Assembly: GCF_023016065.1 (NCBI RefSeq)
Contig: NZ_JALKAQ010000003.1
Location: forward strand, 124,001 to 188,000
From: Marinobacter sp. S0848L
Lineage (GTDB): Bacteria; Pseudomonadota; Gammaproteobacteria; Pseudomonadales; Oleiphilaceae
Length of the DNA stretch: 64,000 nucleotides
Direction: 5' to 3'
How positions within the stretch are numbered: the first letter of the stretch is position 1; the number at the start of each line of letters is the position of its first letter. This document shows positions 17,092-25,591 of this stretch, piece after piece. The position numbers and the translations under genes were made by a program. A model generated the notes under the pieces. It had not been told where the DNA came from, ran no database searches, and was given only the letters and a program-made list of their open reading frames with translations.

Positions 17092-17982
17092 ATGATGCCG
17101 ATTGTCATCACTCGGTTGGTCGGAGCGAGAACTCTGACCACCGGTTTGATCATGTTATTGATCGTATTCATGCACTCCTCGCCTGCAAAGGCGCAACCGC
17201 CGGCTATTCCGTTGGCGAACGTTTACCAGCAAGGCGTTGACCTCCAGGCGTATTGGGTCAGTGAAAAACTGGATGGTGTGCGCGCCTATTGGGATGGGCA
17301 GCAATTCTGGTCTCGTGGTGGGCACGTTTACCAAGCCCCGGCCTGGTTCACCAAACGGTTTCCGAATCAGCCGTTGGACGGCGAGTTGTGGAGCGGGCGA
17401 GGGCAGTTTTCGGCCTTATCCGGAACGGTTCGCAAGCAGCAGTCGGTTGCGGAAGAGTGGCAGTCTGTGCGTTTTCATGTCTTTGATCTGCCAATCAAAA
17501 ACACACCGTTCAGTACTCGTTATCAGCGCTTGAAACGGCTGGTGGACGAGTCCGTTTCCAGCTATCTGGTATTGGTTGAGCAAAGCACGGTCAAAGACCA
17601 TGCCGCCCTTATGAAGAAGCTGGACGCAATCGTTGCGGCTGACGGTGAAGGTCTGATGCTCAAACGTAAAGCCGGTCTTTACCAAAGTGGCCGTTCGGAT
17701 GATTTGCTCAAGGTGAAAACCGTTCAGGATGCCGAAGCGGTGGTGATTGGCCACTGGCCGGGTAAAGGCAAGTATCGGGGCATGATGGGGGCGTTGGAAG
17801 TCGCGCTTGAGAATGGCCGCCGGTTTCGCATCGGAACAGGGTTCAGCGATGCAGACCGGCGCATCCCACCGCCGATCGGGGCGACGGTGACCTTTCGATA
17901 CCGCGGCTTTACTGCAACCGGGTTGCCCCGTTTCGCCAGTTACCTCCGCGTTCGCAATGACGAGCCAGAAAACGCCCGATGA
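17092..17982 (+). CDS. ligE: LigE-type ATP-dependent DNA ligase with signal peptide
   Basis: The product (296 residues) is a minimal ATP-dependent DNA ligase. The nucleotidyltransferase motif I is EKLDGVR with nucleophile K59. DGELW (motif III region), EGLMLKRK (motif IV) and LLKVK (motif V) follow in order, then a short OB-fold ending near residue 285. The N-terminus has a hydrophobic core (TTGLIMLLIVFMHSS) and cleavage site PAKA-QP after A34, consistent with export to the periplasm as known for Lig E of Neisseria, Haemophilus and relatives, where a role with incoming DNA is proposed. I chose ATG 17092 with AAGG upstream; ATG 17095 is equivalent. No competence genes lie nearby, so the link to DNA uptake is inference. 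Confidence 0.9.
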   Translation: MMPIVITRLVGARTLTTGLIMLLIVFMHSSPAKAQPPAIPLANVYQQGVDLQAYWVSEKLDGVRAYWDGQQFWSRGGHVYQAPAWFTKRFPNQPLDGELWSGRGQFSALSGTVRKQQSVAEEWQSVRFHVFDLPIKNTPFSTRYQRLKRLVDESVSSYLVLVEQSTVKDHAALMKKLDAIVAADGEGLMLKRKAGLYQSGRSDDLLKVKTVQDAEAVVIGHWPGKGKYRGMMGALEVALENGRRFRIGTGFSDADRRIPPPIGATVTFRYRGFTATGLPRFASYLRVRNDEPENAR

Positions 17983-17992
17983 TTGTTTGGCC

Positions 17993-18595
17993 TTATCGGG
18001 TCAGCGCTTCCGGGCGTTCGGCCAGTTCTTCCAGTGTGCGGTATTCGCACTCTTGGGTAGCCATAAAGCTTTGGGCTGAGTCGGTCAGAATGTTGTCGTC
18101 GCGCATAAAGCGGCGGCCGAGCAAAACCGGATACGAAAAGCGCCCGCGATCGGTGAGAGAAAACTGGGTTTCGTGCAGCTTGCCGGCAATGCAGAATTCC
18201 ATGTTTACCACATAGCGGCGTTGGGAGGGCGCGCCTTTCCGCTTGATCAGCACGGTGCGATGCACCGGACGCTCAAACTCCAGGATGACATCTTCGTGGT
18301 CCAACTGGCCTTCACTGGGTTGGTCTTCATGATCTCCCAGCGGCAGTTTGAACCTAACCCACTCTTCATCGTTCTTTTCAAACGGTTCGACGTTAATGGC
18401 GTGCAGGGATGAGGTCTTGGCGCCCGTGTCCAGCCTCCCTTTAAGCCGGACTTCCGTGTCGTCCATAACCACCCATTCCACGAAGCCCAGCACCTCCGGG
18501 GCTTCCGGTGAAGTGTCTGAAGCCGATTTGGCAGCTTGGGTGCCCGTGGCAAATAAAGCGCTGATAAGGGCGGGGATTATTAGGGCAAAGCGCAT
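17993..18595 (-). CDS. Retropepsin-like aspartic protease (so-called ATP-dependent zinc protease family), exported
   Basis: This 200-residue protein has a signal peptide (MRFALIIPALISALFATGTQAA) and a single retropepsin-like domain. The catalytic motif RLDTGAKTSSLHA places D56-T-G-A; family members are commonly annotated as RimK-linked ATP-dependent zinc proteases, but the DTGA motif and fold point to aspartyl proteases acting as dimers. The late FSYPVLLGRRFM...NILTD motif is also typical. The signal peptide predicts a periplasmic site. ATG 18595 follows CAGGAG. The gene is convergent with ligE, whose stop lies 10 bp away; no terminator was seen in that gap. Substrate unknown. Confidence 0.85.
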   Translation of the reverse strand: MRFALIIPALISALFATGTQAAKSASDTSPEAPEVLGFVEWVVMDDTEVRLKGRLDTGAKTSSLHAINVEPFEKNDEEWVRFKLPLGDHEDQPSEGQLDHEDVILEFERPVHRTVLIKRKGAPSQRRYVVNMEFCIAGKLHETQFSLTDRGRFSYPVLLGRRFMRDDNILTDSAQSFMATQECEYRTLEELAERPEALTR

Positions 18596-18874
18596 GCATC
18601 AACTCCTGATTTGTTCAGCGATAAAAACGTCTTTTCCGTGAGAATATCGGGAAGGCTAACAGCCCTCATCTGATGTCGTGATTGCCGTGCGATTAAGAAT
18701 AGTTGAAGTGATCCCGAGTGCAGGGCCGATGGTTTAGCGTGAAGCGTTCTGGTGGAAATGTCGTAATTGCACATGAAGAAACAATGAACAAAACGTAGTC
18801 GGAGGTTAACCCAAACACGGGATTTTCCTTGGTAGGGTGAAAGCACGTAATCAAACCACGGAGGAAAACGCGTT

Positions 18875-19453
18875 ATGAGTAATAAATCTCATGTTGTGTG
18901 TGCCACGGTTCTGAGTGCCGCAGTACTGACTGCACCGGCAGTTTGGGCACAAGACAATACCAGCCGTGACAGTTCCGGCCCGTACATCAGTGGTAGCTAC
19001 GGTGGCTATAAGTCTCACGGTGGCGAATTCGACGATAGCAATGACATGCTGGGCGCCGCGCTAGGTTACCAGTTTAACGAATTTTTCGCGCTGGAGGCCG
19101 AGTACATCGACTTTGGCAACTTCGGTGACGACGACGTAGAAGGTAAGCTCAAAGGTGCCGGTCTGAGTGCCATAGGCCGTTTACCCTTAACGCAAAGCTT
19201 TGGTGTGTATGCGAAAGCGGGTGCCTTCGCGTCAGCGTTTGACGTAGACGCCTTCGATGACAGCGAGACCTACGATGACGTGAGCCCGTTTGTGGGTGCC
19301 GGTGTGGATTTCCGAGTGACGGAACAACTTACCGCCTTTGCGGAATATAACCGGTACAACGTTGATATCGATGAAGACGATTTTAACGGTCAGGTGACCA
19401 ATAGCGGTCCGGATTTCGATACCGGTCGGGTGGGTCTGAAATTCCAGTTCTGA
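18875..19453 (+). CDS. Outer-membrane beta-barrel protein (OmpA/OmpW-like porin family)
   Basis: The 192-residue protein starts with a signal peptide (cleavage near VWA-QD, residue 25). Eight amphipathic strands separated by acidic loops follow, ending in VGLKFQF, a classic C-terminal aromatic signature recognised by the BAM machinery. Early SGPYISGSYGGYKS and ALGYQFNEFFALEAEYIDFG are typical of opacity/OmpA-like eight-stranded barrels. No C-terminal peptidoglycan-binding domain is present. The many Asp/Glu residues in loops are common in halophilic marine bacteria. A GGAGGAAA SD precedes ATG 18875. It stands alone between a long divergent promoter region (18596-18874) and a strong terminator (19477-19506). 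Confidence 0.87.
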   Translation: MSNKSHVVCATVLSAAVLTAPAVWAQDNTSRDSSGPYISGSYGGYKSHGGEFDDSNDMLGAALGYQFNEFFALEAEYIDFGNFGDDDVEGKLKGAGLSAIGRLPLTQSFGVYAKAGAFASAFDVDAFDDSETYDDVSPFVGAGVDFRVTEQLTAFAEYNRYNVDIDEDDFNGQVTNSGPDFDTGRVGLKFQF

Positions 19454-19476
19454 TTCGTTAGTGCAGAAAGAACGAA

Positions 19477-19506
19477 AGCGCAGCCGGTTTCGGCTGCGCT
19501 TTTTTT
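19477..19506 (+). terminator. Rho-independent terminator of the beta-barrel gene
   Basis: AGCGCAGCCG (19477-19486) and CGGCTGCGCT (19491-19500) form a perfect 10-bp stem with a GTTT loop, followed by six Ts. It lies directly before the convergent cysK stop. Confidence 0.93.
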
Positions 19507-19507
19507 A

Positions 19508-20479
19508 TTACTGCTGATTTTCCAGTTCTCCAAAAGTGTCAGCGAACAGTGCGCTGGACAAGTAGCGCTCGGCCGAGTCCGGCAGAATCACCACAATGTT
19601 CTTACCTTTGTGTTCCGGCTGTTTGCTGACTCGAACGGCTGCAGCAACCGCGGCTCCGCAGGAAATGCCGCACAGGATGCCTTCTTCCTGCATCAGGCGA
19701 TGGGCCATGGTCATGGCGTCTTCATTGGATACTGCTTCCACCTGATCGACCAGATCCATGTCGAGGTTGCCGGGGATAAAGCCCGCGCCAATGCCCTGGA
19801 TTTTGTGCGGTGCCGGTTTCGGATCTTGCCCGTTTTTCACCTGGGTCATGATCGGGGAATCGGTCGGTTCAACCGCCACGGTGGTGATCGCTTTGCCTTG
19901 TGTGCCCTTGATGTAACGGGACACGCCGGTCAGGGTGCCGCCGGTGCCTACGCCTGCAACAAATACATCGACGGCGCCATCGGTATCGTTCCAGATTTCC
20001 GGGCCGGTGGTGTCTTCGTGAATCTTGGGGTTGGCCGGGTTCTCGAACTGCTGGGGCAGAAAGTGGTTTTCAGGGTCAGCTTCCGCAAGTTCTTTTGCCT
20101 TGGCAATGGCGCCGGGCATCCCTTTGGCTGGCTCGGTCAGAACCAAGTCCGCACCCAGTGCTTTCAGTACCTTGCGTCGCTCCAGACTCATGGATGCCGG
20201 CATGGTCAGCACCAGCTTGTAGCCTCGGGCGGCGGCTACGTAGGCGAGGGCGATGCCGGTATTACCGCTAGTGGGCTCAACAATGGTCATGCCGGGTTTG
20301 AGCACACCACGTTTCTCGGCATCCCAGATCATGGCCGAACCAATTCGGCATTTGACTGAATAGGCCGGGTTGCGGCCTTCAATCTTGGCCCAAATGGTGG
20401 CTCCATCGTTAACCCGGTTCAGTTTGACCAGCGGGGTATTGCCGATGGATAGGGAGTTGTCGTCGTAGATACGTGCCAT
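19508..20479 (-). CDS. cysK: Cysteine synthase A (O-acetylserine sulfhydrylase)
   Basis: This 323-residue PLP enzyme makes cysteine from O-acetylserine and sulfide. The PLP lysine is K43 in [11 protein letters not shown], the CysK-type motif. The substrate loop TSGNTG (near 70), the phosphate-binding [10 protein letters not shown] (near 178) and PLP-ring-facing serine in [12 protein letters not shown] follow. The CysK rather than CysM label rests on the [11 protein letters not shown] context and length. ATG 20479 is preceded by AGGAG; the upstream extension to 20557 is rejected. It is divergent from the DUF815 ATPase, the two starts being 104 bp apart. No CysB site was identified. Confidence 0.94.
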   Translation of the reverse strand: MARIYDDNSLSIGNTPLVKLNRVNDGATIWAKIEGRNPAYSVKCRIGSAMIWDAEKRGVLKPGMTIVEPTSGNTGIALAYVAAARGYKLVLTMPASMSLERRKVLKALGADLVLTEPAKGMPGAIAKAKELAEADPENHFLPQQFENPANPKIHEDTTGPEIWNDTDGAVDVFVAGVGTGGTLTGVSRYIKGTQGKAITTVAVEPTDSPIMTQVKNGQDPKPAPHKIQGIGAGFIPGNLDMDLVDQVEAVSNEDAMTMAHRLMQEEGILCGISCGAAVAAAVRVSKQPEHKGKNIVVILPDSAERYLSSALFADTFGELENQQ

Positions 20480-20583
20480 GCTTTGCTCCTGCTGTCTGGT
20501 AAGATGTGTAGATCCTACCCTTGAGGGTCTGGCAAAGGCCAGACTGTAAGCAAGCAAACCTAAGAACCAAATGGAGTAAGGTT

Positions 20584-21363
20584 ATGAGCGCGACCTCTTT
20601 TGACTGGCAAAATACGCCCGCAGCTTTATGGCGCCGCCATCGGTCAGGCTTGAGAGCGATTCGTCGGCTGGACCCGATCGGTTGGGATGACCTCACGGGT
20701 ATTGATTCGCAAAAGGCCGCTTTGGAGCGCAACACCGAGCGCTTCCTGAATAAGCAGCCCTCTAACAATGTGTTGCTCTGGGGCTCTCGTGGCACGGGTA
20801 AATCGTCTCTGATTAAAGCTTTGTTGAACCGCTATCAAAACCAGGGCCTGCGGATGATCGAAGTGGATAAAGACGATCTGGTGAACCTGCCGGAAATTGT
20901 TGATGACATTTGCGATCTGCCGTTCCGGTTCGTGATTTTTTGCGATGATTTGTCGTTTGATGTGGGCGAGTCGGGGTATAAGGCGCTGAAAAGTGTGCTG
21001 GAAGGCTCCTTAGAATTGCCCCCGGAAAACGTGCGGGTGTACGCCACCTCGAACCGTCGCCATCTGATGCCCGAGTTTATGAGCGACAACCTGAAAAGCG
21101 AGGTGCGCGACGGCGAGTTGCATCCCGCGGAAGCCATCGAGGAGCAGGTGTCGCTGGCGGATCGTTTCGGACTGCAGTTGTCGTTCTATCCCTTCTCTCA
21201 GGACGTTTACCTGCAGGCAGTGGACGCGTTGTTTCCCGCGGTGGCGGATCGCGAGCAACTGCATCTTGAGGCGGTCCGCTTTGCGACCCGAAAAGGCGTG
21301 CGCAATGGCCGCTCGGCCCAGCAGTTTTACCGCCAGTTTGCGGGCGACCCCCGTTTTATCTGA
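20584..21363 (+). CDS. DUF815 family AAA ATPase
   Basis: This 259-residue P-loop ATPase has Walker A GSRGTGKSS (near residue 64), Walker B-like VIFCDDLSFD, and a sensor-1 region VYATSNRRHLMPE. This set and the opening GWDDLTGIDSQKAALERNTERFL match DUF815/YcjX-distinct AAA proteins of proteobacteria. The function is not established; a helicase-loader-like role has been guessed from similarity to DnaC/IstB folds. ATG 20584 follows GGAGTAAGG. The DUF3422 gene converges on it, stops 6 bp apart, with no terminator visible between them. Confidence 0.86.
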   Translation: MSATSFDWQNTPAALWRRHRSGLRAIRRLDPIGWDDLTGIDSQKAALERNTERFLNKQPSNNVLLWGSRGTGKSSLIKALLNRYQNQGLRMIEVDKDDLVNLPEIVDDICDLPFRFVIFCDDLSFDVGESGYKALKSVLEGSLELPPENVRVYATSNRRHLMPEFMSDNLKSEVRDGELHPAEAIEEQVSLADRFGLQLSFYPFSQDVYLQAVDALFPAVADREQLHLEAVRFATRKGVRNGRSAQQFYRQFAGDPRFI

Positions 21364-21369
21364 GGCGTG

Positions 21370-22677
21370 TCACTGGCGATCTGCCATACGAATAAATCGA
21401 TGGTGGATCAGCCGGATGGCAATAAACACCGTCACCAGAACCACAGGAATCGCGATGCCCAGAGCCACCGGTTTGTTAATCGAATAACCGGCGCCTGCCA
21501 GAGCACTCAGCCCCAGGCTGAGCAAGCCGATCAGGTAGTAAGAGATCGCAACTACCGAGAAGCCTTCAACCGTGTGCTGCATCATCAGCTGTATGCGCGA
21601 GCGCCGGTCCATGGAGCTGAGCAGTTCCTGATTCTGGCTTTGAATGGCCAGTTCAACCCGGGTGCGCATCATGTCTGAAGCCCGGTCTACCCGGCGGGAT
21701 AAGTCTTCCAGCCGAACACTCACGGACTCACAGGTTTTGACCGCCGGGGTGAGCCGCCGGGTCATGAATTCGGTGATGGTGAGGTGGCCGGATACTTCGT
21801 CTTCCCGCAACTCTTCCAAACGGGTCAGTACCAGCTGGTGGTAGGCTTTGGTGGCCGAAAAACGGAAGGTCGAGTGGGCCCGAAACGCTTCGATTTTGGC
21901 GGCGATGTTGGTGAGTTTGGCCAGAATGGTTTGCTCATCCAGGCTTTCGTTATCCGCTAAAGCCTGCGTGATGGTGGCCAGTTGTTGGTCCATGTCGTTC
22001 AGGGCCGGAGTGATTTTCCGCGCGACCGGCAACGCCAGCAACGACATCAGTCGATAGGTTTCAATCTCCATCAGGCGCTGCACCAAACGGCCCAGCTGGC
22101 TGTCCGACATGCTGTCGTTGATCACCATGAAGCGCCCGAAGTTGTCACTGTGTAGCTGGAAGGTGCCGAGTACCCGGGCTGCGCCTTCCTGCGGGCTGCT
22201 GCCCACCAGTCGCATGCCTTCAAAATGCCGGCGCATGAATGCGGGCTCGTCGCGAGCGTGGGCCGAGGAGGGGCTCACATCGATGTGAAAGGCGGCAACC
22301 ACGGTGCCTTGAAGCTGTTTCAGCCAGCCATGGGGCAGCGCGCTGATGCCGGTTTCCTCGAAAGGCTCTGCGTCTGAAGGTGCCAGATTGGTGAAGGTGT
22401 ACGCGGTAAATTCCATGTGCACTTCGCGGCGAATTCGCAGTTGATCAAAGGTCTGCTCGTAGCAGGTCACTTCTTCTTCCGGCCAGGGCTCACCCAGCAT
22501 GCGGTGCAGATTCTGCAGATGCTTGAACTGGTTTTGGCGTTGTTCCGGCGTGGTCACAACCGCGATGTGGGTTACTCTGGCCTGTGGCGGCAGCACCTGA
22601 AATGGCCGTGAATGCAGCTCCTGATAGAGATCGGCTCGCAGGGGGTGAAAATCCAAAGCGACGGGCTTGGCTGTCAC
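21370..22677 (-). CDS. DUF3422 family membrane protein
   Basis: The 435-residue protein matches DUF3422: N-terminal HPLRADLYQELHSRPF, the WLKQLQGTVVAAFHIDV strand and a long helical middle with RVDRASDMMRTRVELAIQSQNQELL. Two transmembrane helices lie near the C-terminus (about 373-392 and 402-421). The hairpin-like architecture, soluble sensor domain then coiled coil then two helices, resembles CorA-type proteins in outline, but no GMN metal-channel motif is seen. The start is GTG 22677, which overlaps the sensor-kinase stop as GTGA. This means translation is coupled to the sortase-system kinase and suggests a functional tie. Function unknown. Confidence 0.83.
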   Translation of the reverse strand: MTAKPVALDFHPLRADLYQELHSRPFQVLPPQARVTHIAVVTTPEQRQNQFKHLQNLHRMLGEPWPEEEVTCYEQTFDQLRIRREVHMEFTAYTFTNLAPSDAEPFEETGISALPHGWLKQLQGTVVAAFHIDVSPSSAHARDEPAFMRRHFEGMRLVGSSPQEGAARVLGTFQLHSDNFGRFMVINDSMSDSQLGRLVQRLMEIETYRLMSLLALPVARKITPALNDMDQQLATITQALADNESLDEQTILAKLTNIAAKIEAFRAHSTFRFSATKAYHQLVLTRLEELREDEVSGHLTITEFMTRRLTPAVKTCESVSVRLEDLSRRVDRASDMMRTRVELAIQSQNQELLSSMDRRSRIQLMMQHTVEGFSVVAISYYLIGLLSLGLSALAGAGYSINKPVALGIAIPVVLVTVFIAIRLIHHRFIRMADRQ

Positions 22678-24707
22678 GGGGCAGTCCTTTGTTCGTTGGG
22701 AAGTCTAGGGATGATAACGCGGAAGGCGACACCGTCAATGCCATTAAAGTGCTGGTTTTTAGCGTCAATTCGGCCACCGTGGAACTCAGCAATCAAGCGA
22801 ACAATGAGTAAGCCCTGGCCCAGATGCCCCTCGGCGTTACCTTCGCGTTTCGACACAAAAGCCCCGAAAATGTCCACGCCCGGATTGACCGGCAGGCGAG
22901 AGCCTTCGTTGAATACTTCGATGTGGTAGTGCTCGGAGTCTTGCTCAAGGCGCAGCAGAATCTGGCCGCCCTCCGGGGTAAAGTCCCGTGCGTTATCAAC
23001 CAGTTTGTCGAGCATTTGCACCAGCATTTCCGGTGAAGCATGCAGCGGGCAGTCGCTGTCCGGGGTCTGGCAATGGTGCTGGTGGTGCGGATCCAGTTGT
23101 TGATAGGCCGCGCTGGCCTGACGGATAACGTCTGCCAGATCGAAATGTTCCTTGTCGGCCTGATCAAAGCTCTGCTCCAACCGCGCCGCTTCGCTCATAC
23201 TGTTCAGAATGCGCCTTAAGCGCTCGGCGGCGGAGGCGGCTCGTTCCAGATACTGTTGGCGTTCTTCCTCGGAATGGCTATGGGTCAGGTTCTCTAATGA
23301 CGAGCGAACCACCGCCACAGGCGTTTTCAATTCATGAGACAGTCGGCGCGAGAAGCTTTCCAGATAATGGTTATAGCTTTGCAGACGCGACACCATGTGC
23401 CCGAAATGTTGCTGTAGCTGCCCCAGTTCGTCGCGAGCCCGGGCGGGCGGGATGGCTTCGAGAATCCGGCCGTCGTCGTCAACGCTGGCGCTCACCAATT
23501 TCTGTAAGCGAGCGATGCGCCATGAGAGCCAGCTGGCGTATCCGAGCAGGGCCAGCGTCAGTGCCAGAATGATCAGCAGGCTCCGAGCCAATACGCTTCC
23601 CAGAGCCGATCCTGAAACACTGAGCAGTTGTTGCATCGATTGCTTCAGCAACAGTGACCGGCCGTTGAAGAAAGGGTGCTCTGTGGCCAGCCAGACCTTA
23701 CCGTCCTGCTGAACCAAGTGGTGTTCTGGCAGGCCGTCCGTGTGTAGCTGATGGGCTGTTGTCGCCATCGGTTTCGGCTGTGGCTGATACAACCGGACCA
23801 GACTGCGCAGTGCATTGAGGGTGATTTGCTCAATAATCTGGCTGGTGGACAGGTCGTCGAAGTCGGTTGAGGAAACAGGATTTTCGGCTTCGCTGTGAGC
23901 TGCTATCCAACCGGCAGGTTCCATCACAGTCACCTGTTGGCCATCGCTGAGTTGTCGGGCCAGCGCGCGCTCAAGGGCGGTATTGCGTTGAACCAGGAGC
24001 GGTGGTGGCGTGAGCGGCGTGCCTTCAGCGCTTTGGCTATCGCTGAATTGCCCAGTCTGGAAACCCAGCCGACTGCCCGGCGCGGGTTTCGGCATCCTCA
24101 GTTCCAGTTGCCAGCGCGAGCCCAGATCTTCCCACGCCACCTCAAGCTGGCGGTCTGTTTGCGTGGGGTCGCCATCAATCAGGGCGGGCACGTTGGTGCC
24201 CGGGGCCGTGGTTCTGATCAGCCATGCCTTTGGTCGGCCCGCGTCAAGTTGGCCGGGGGGCGGGCTCAACACCAGTTTGATGCGGTCATGAGGCTGGTCG
24301 GGCTGGCTGGGGTTAAAGGAGCGCAGGCCCTGATTGCGCTTTTGCACTAGTAAATACAGATACCGGTTGTTGCTGGTTAACAGCCAGCGAAGGTGGTCTT
24401 GGCCGGGGCGCGATTGCCAGGGCAATTGGTCTTCGTGGTCGCGAAAGCCGGGCCAGGTCGTTGTGAAACCGTCCACTTTCGGAAACTGGGTGGTGGTGTC
24501 GGCGTAAAGAGCATCATTGTCAGTCACCATAGGCAAACCCAGCATGAAATCGCCAGCCAGCTCTGCCAGTCGGGTGCCTTTTTCTTCCAGTTGCTGCAGT
24601 GCTTGAGCCCGCAGGGCGTTATCCAGCTCCAGCACGAATTTCAGACCGGCCCACGGGATTAGCAGCATCAGCACGCTGGCGAGAAATAACTGGCGTTTGA
24701 GGCTCAC
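22674..24707 (-). CDS. pdsS: Dedicated sortase system sensor histidine kinase
   Basis: The 677-residue membrane kinase has TM1 at about 7-25, a large periplasmic sensor region (about 30-370), TM2 at about 370-392, a HAMP-like linker, a HisKA domain with phospho-acceptor SHELKTP (about residue 458) and a C-terminal HATPase with the N box LVDNARDFTPEG and G box GHLGQGLLIV. Size and neighbours match the kinase of the proteobacterial dedicated sortase system. Its stop overlaps the GTG of DUF3422 and its start lies 3 bp from the regulator stop, so regulator, kinase and DUF3422 form one transcript. The stimulus is unknown; the large periplasmic part suggests envelope state. Confidence 0.88.
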   Translation of the reverse strand: MSLKRQLFLASVLMLLIPWAGLKFVLELDNALRAQALQQLEEKGTRLAELAGDFMLGLPMVTDNDALYADTTTQFPKVDGFTTTWPGFRDHEDQLPWQSRPGQDHLRWLLTSNNRYLYLLVQKRNQGLRSFNPSQPDQPHDRIKLVLSPPPGQLDAGRPKAWLIRTTAPGTNVPALIDGDPTQTDRQLEVAWEDLGSRWQLELRMPKPAPGSRLGFQTGQFSDSQSAEGTPLTPPPLLVQRNTALERALARQLSDGQQVTVMEPAGWIAAHSEAENPVSSTDFDDLSTSQIIEQITLNALRSLVRLYQPQPKPMATTAHQLHTDGLPEHHLVQQDGKVWLATEHPFFNGRSLLLKQSMQQLLSVSGSALGSVLARSLLIILALTLALLGYASWLSWRIARLQKLVSASVDDDGRILEAIPPARARDELGQLQQHFGHMVSRLQSYNHYLESFSRRLSHELKTPVAVVRSSLENLTHSHSEEERQQYLERAASAAERLRRILNSMSEAARLEQSFDQADKEHFDLADVIRQASAAYQQLDPHHQHHCQTPDSDCPLHASPEMLVQMLDKLVDNARDFTPEGGQILLRLEQDSEHYHIEVFNEGSRLPVNPGVDIFGAFVSKREGNAEGHLGQGLLIVRLIAEFHGGRIDAKNQHFNGIDGVAFRVIIPRLPNEQRTAP

Positions 24708-24710
24708 GCT

Positions 24711-25412
24711 TTAAACCTCACGAGCGTTCCACCGATACCCCATGCCGTAGGCGGTTTGAATGCCGTCGAAACTGGCATCCAGTTGTATGAATTTACGCCG
24801 GATGCGTTTGATGTGAGAGGTTACGGTGTTGTCGTCGAGTACCGTGCTGGCCGCTTCCATCAGCTGTTCACGGCTGCGAACGTGGCCGGGGTGTTGCACC
24901 AGCGAATGCAGCATCCAGAATTCGGTCACTGTCAGGTCAACCGGTTGCTGGTCCCAGCTCACCGTCATGCGGTCCACGTTCATTTCCATGCGCCCTCGCT
25001 GCACCACTTCATCGGGTTTTTGCAGGGCTTCGGCCCAGGCCTCGGCACGGCGAAGCAGGGCTGTAATCCGGGCCAACAGGTGGTCCAGACTCATGTCTTT
25101 GGTGACGTAATCATCGGCCCCTAAGCGCAGGCCGTGAACGGTGTCTATGTCGCTGTCCCGAGCGGTGAGGAATATAATCGGCAGGGTTGCCGATTGGTCA
25201 CGCAGCGCCTGGCACAGTTCAAAACCGCCTTCCGGTTCGTCGCCCAGCCCAACGTCGATGATGGCAAGGTCGGGCAGCCGCTGGCGCAGTACCTGCCAGG
25301 CCGAGGGCCGGTCACCGTAGGCAGATACCTGATACCCCCGGCGTTCGAACGCCGCCCGGTAGTTGTCGCGAATGCCTGGTTCGTCTTCTATCAGTGCAAT
25401 GTGTTTTTTCAT
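24711..25412 (-). CDS. pdsR: Dedicated sortase system response regulator
   Basis: This 233-residue OmpR/PhoB-type regulator has a receiver domain at about 1-118 (IALIEDEPGIRDNYR with acidic pocket, phospho-acceptor D in LAIIDVGLG, signature T in FLTARDSD, K in YVTKDMS) and a winged-helix DNA-binding domain at about 135-230 (LTVTEFWMLHSLVQHPGHVRSREQLM, GMGYRW). Length and the opening KKHIALIEDEP are typical of the sortase-system regulator. The start at 25412 (MKKHIAL) is preferred; an in-frame ATG at 25442 is possible and neither has a strong SD. It is divergent from the sortase target gene, so its likely operator lies in 25413-25591. Confidence 0.88.
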   Translation of the reverse strand: MKKHIALIEDEPGIRDNYRAAFERRGYQVSAYGDRPSAWQVLRQRLPDLAIIDVGLGDEPEGGFELCQALRDQSATLPIIFLTARDSDIDTVHGLRLGADDYVTKDMSLDHLLARITALLRRAEAWAEALQKPDEVVQRGRMEMNVDRMTVSWDQQPVDLTVTEFWMLHSLVQHPGHVRSREQLMEAASTVLDDNTVTSHIKRIRRKFIQLDASFDGIQTAYGMGYRWNAREV

Positions 25413-25591
25413 AACCCGTCGTTCAGCGATATGTCGCCCCATTAAAGCACGCTCAAGGGCCGGTTCAAGTCAGGGCTGCCTGATTGCCACAATTCATCAT
25501 AGTTTTCCGCCAGTTTGCCTGCTTTTGCCACGGCGAGGTCGTATCCGGCTGTTGCAATAGCATCACTCACTGCCAAAAAAAGGATGACGTG

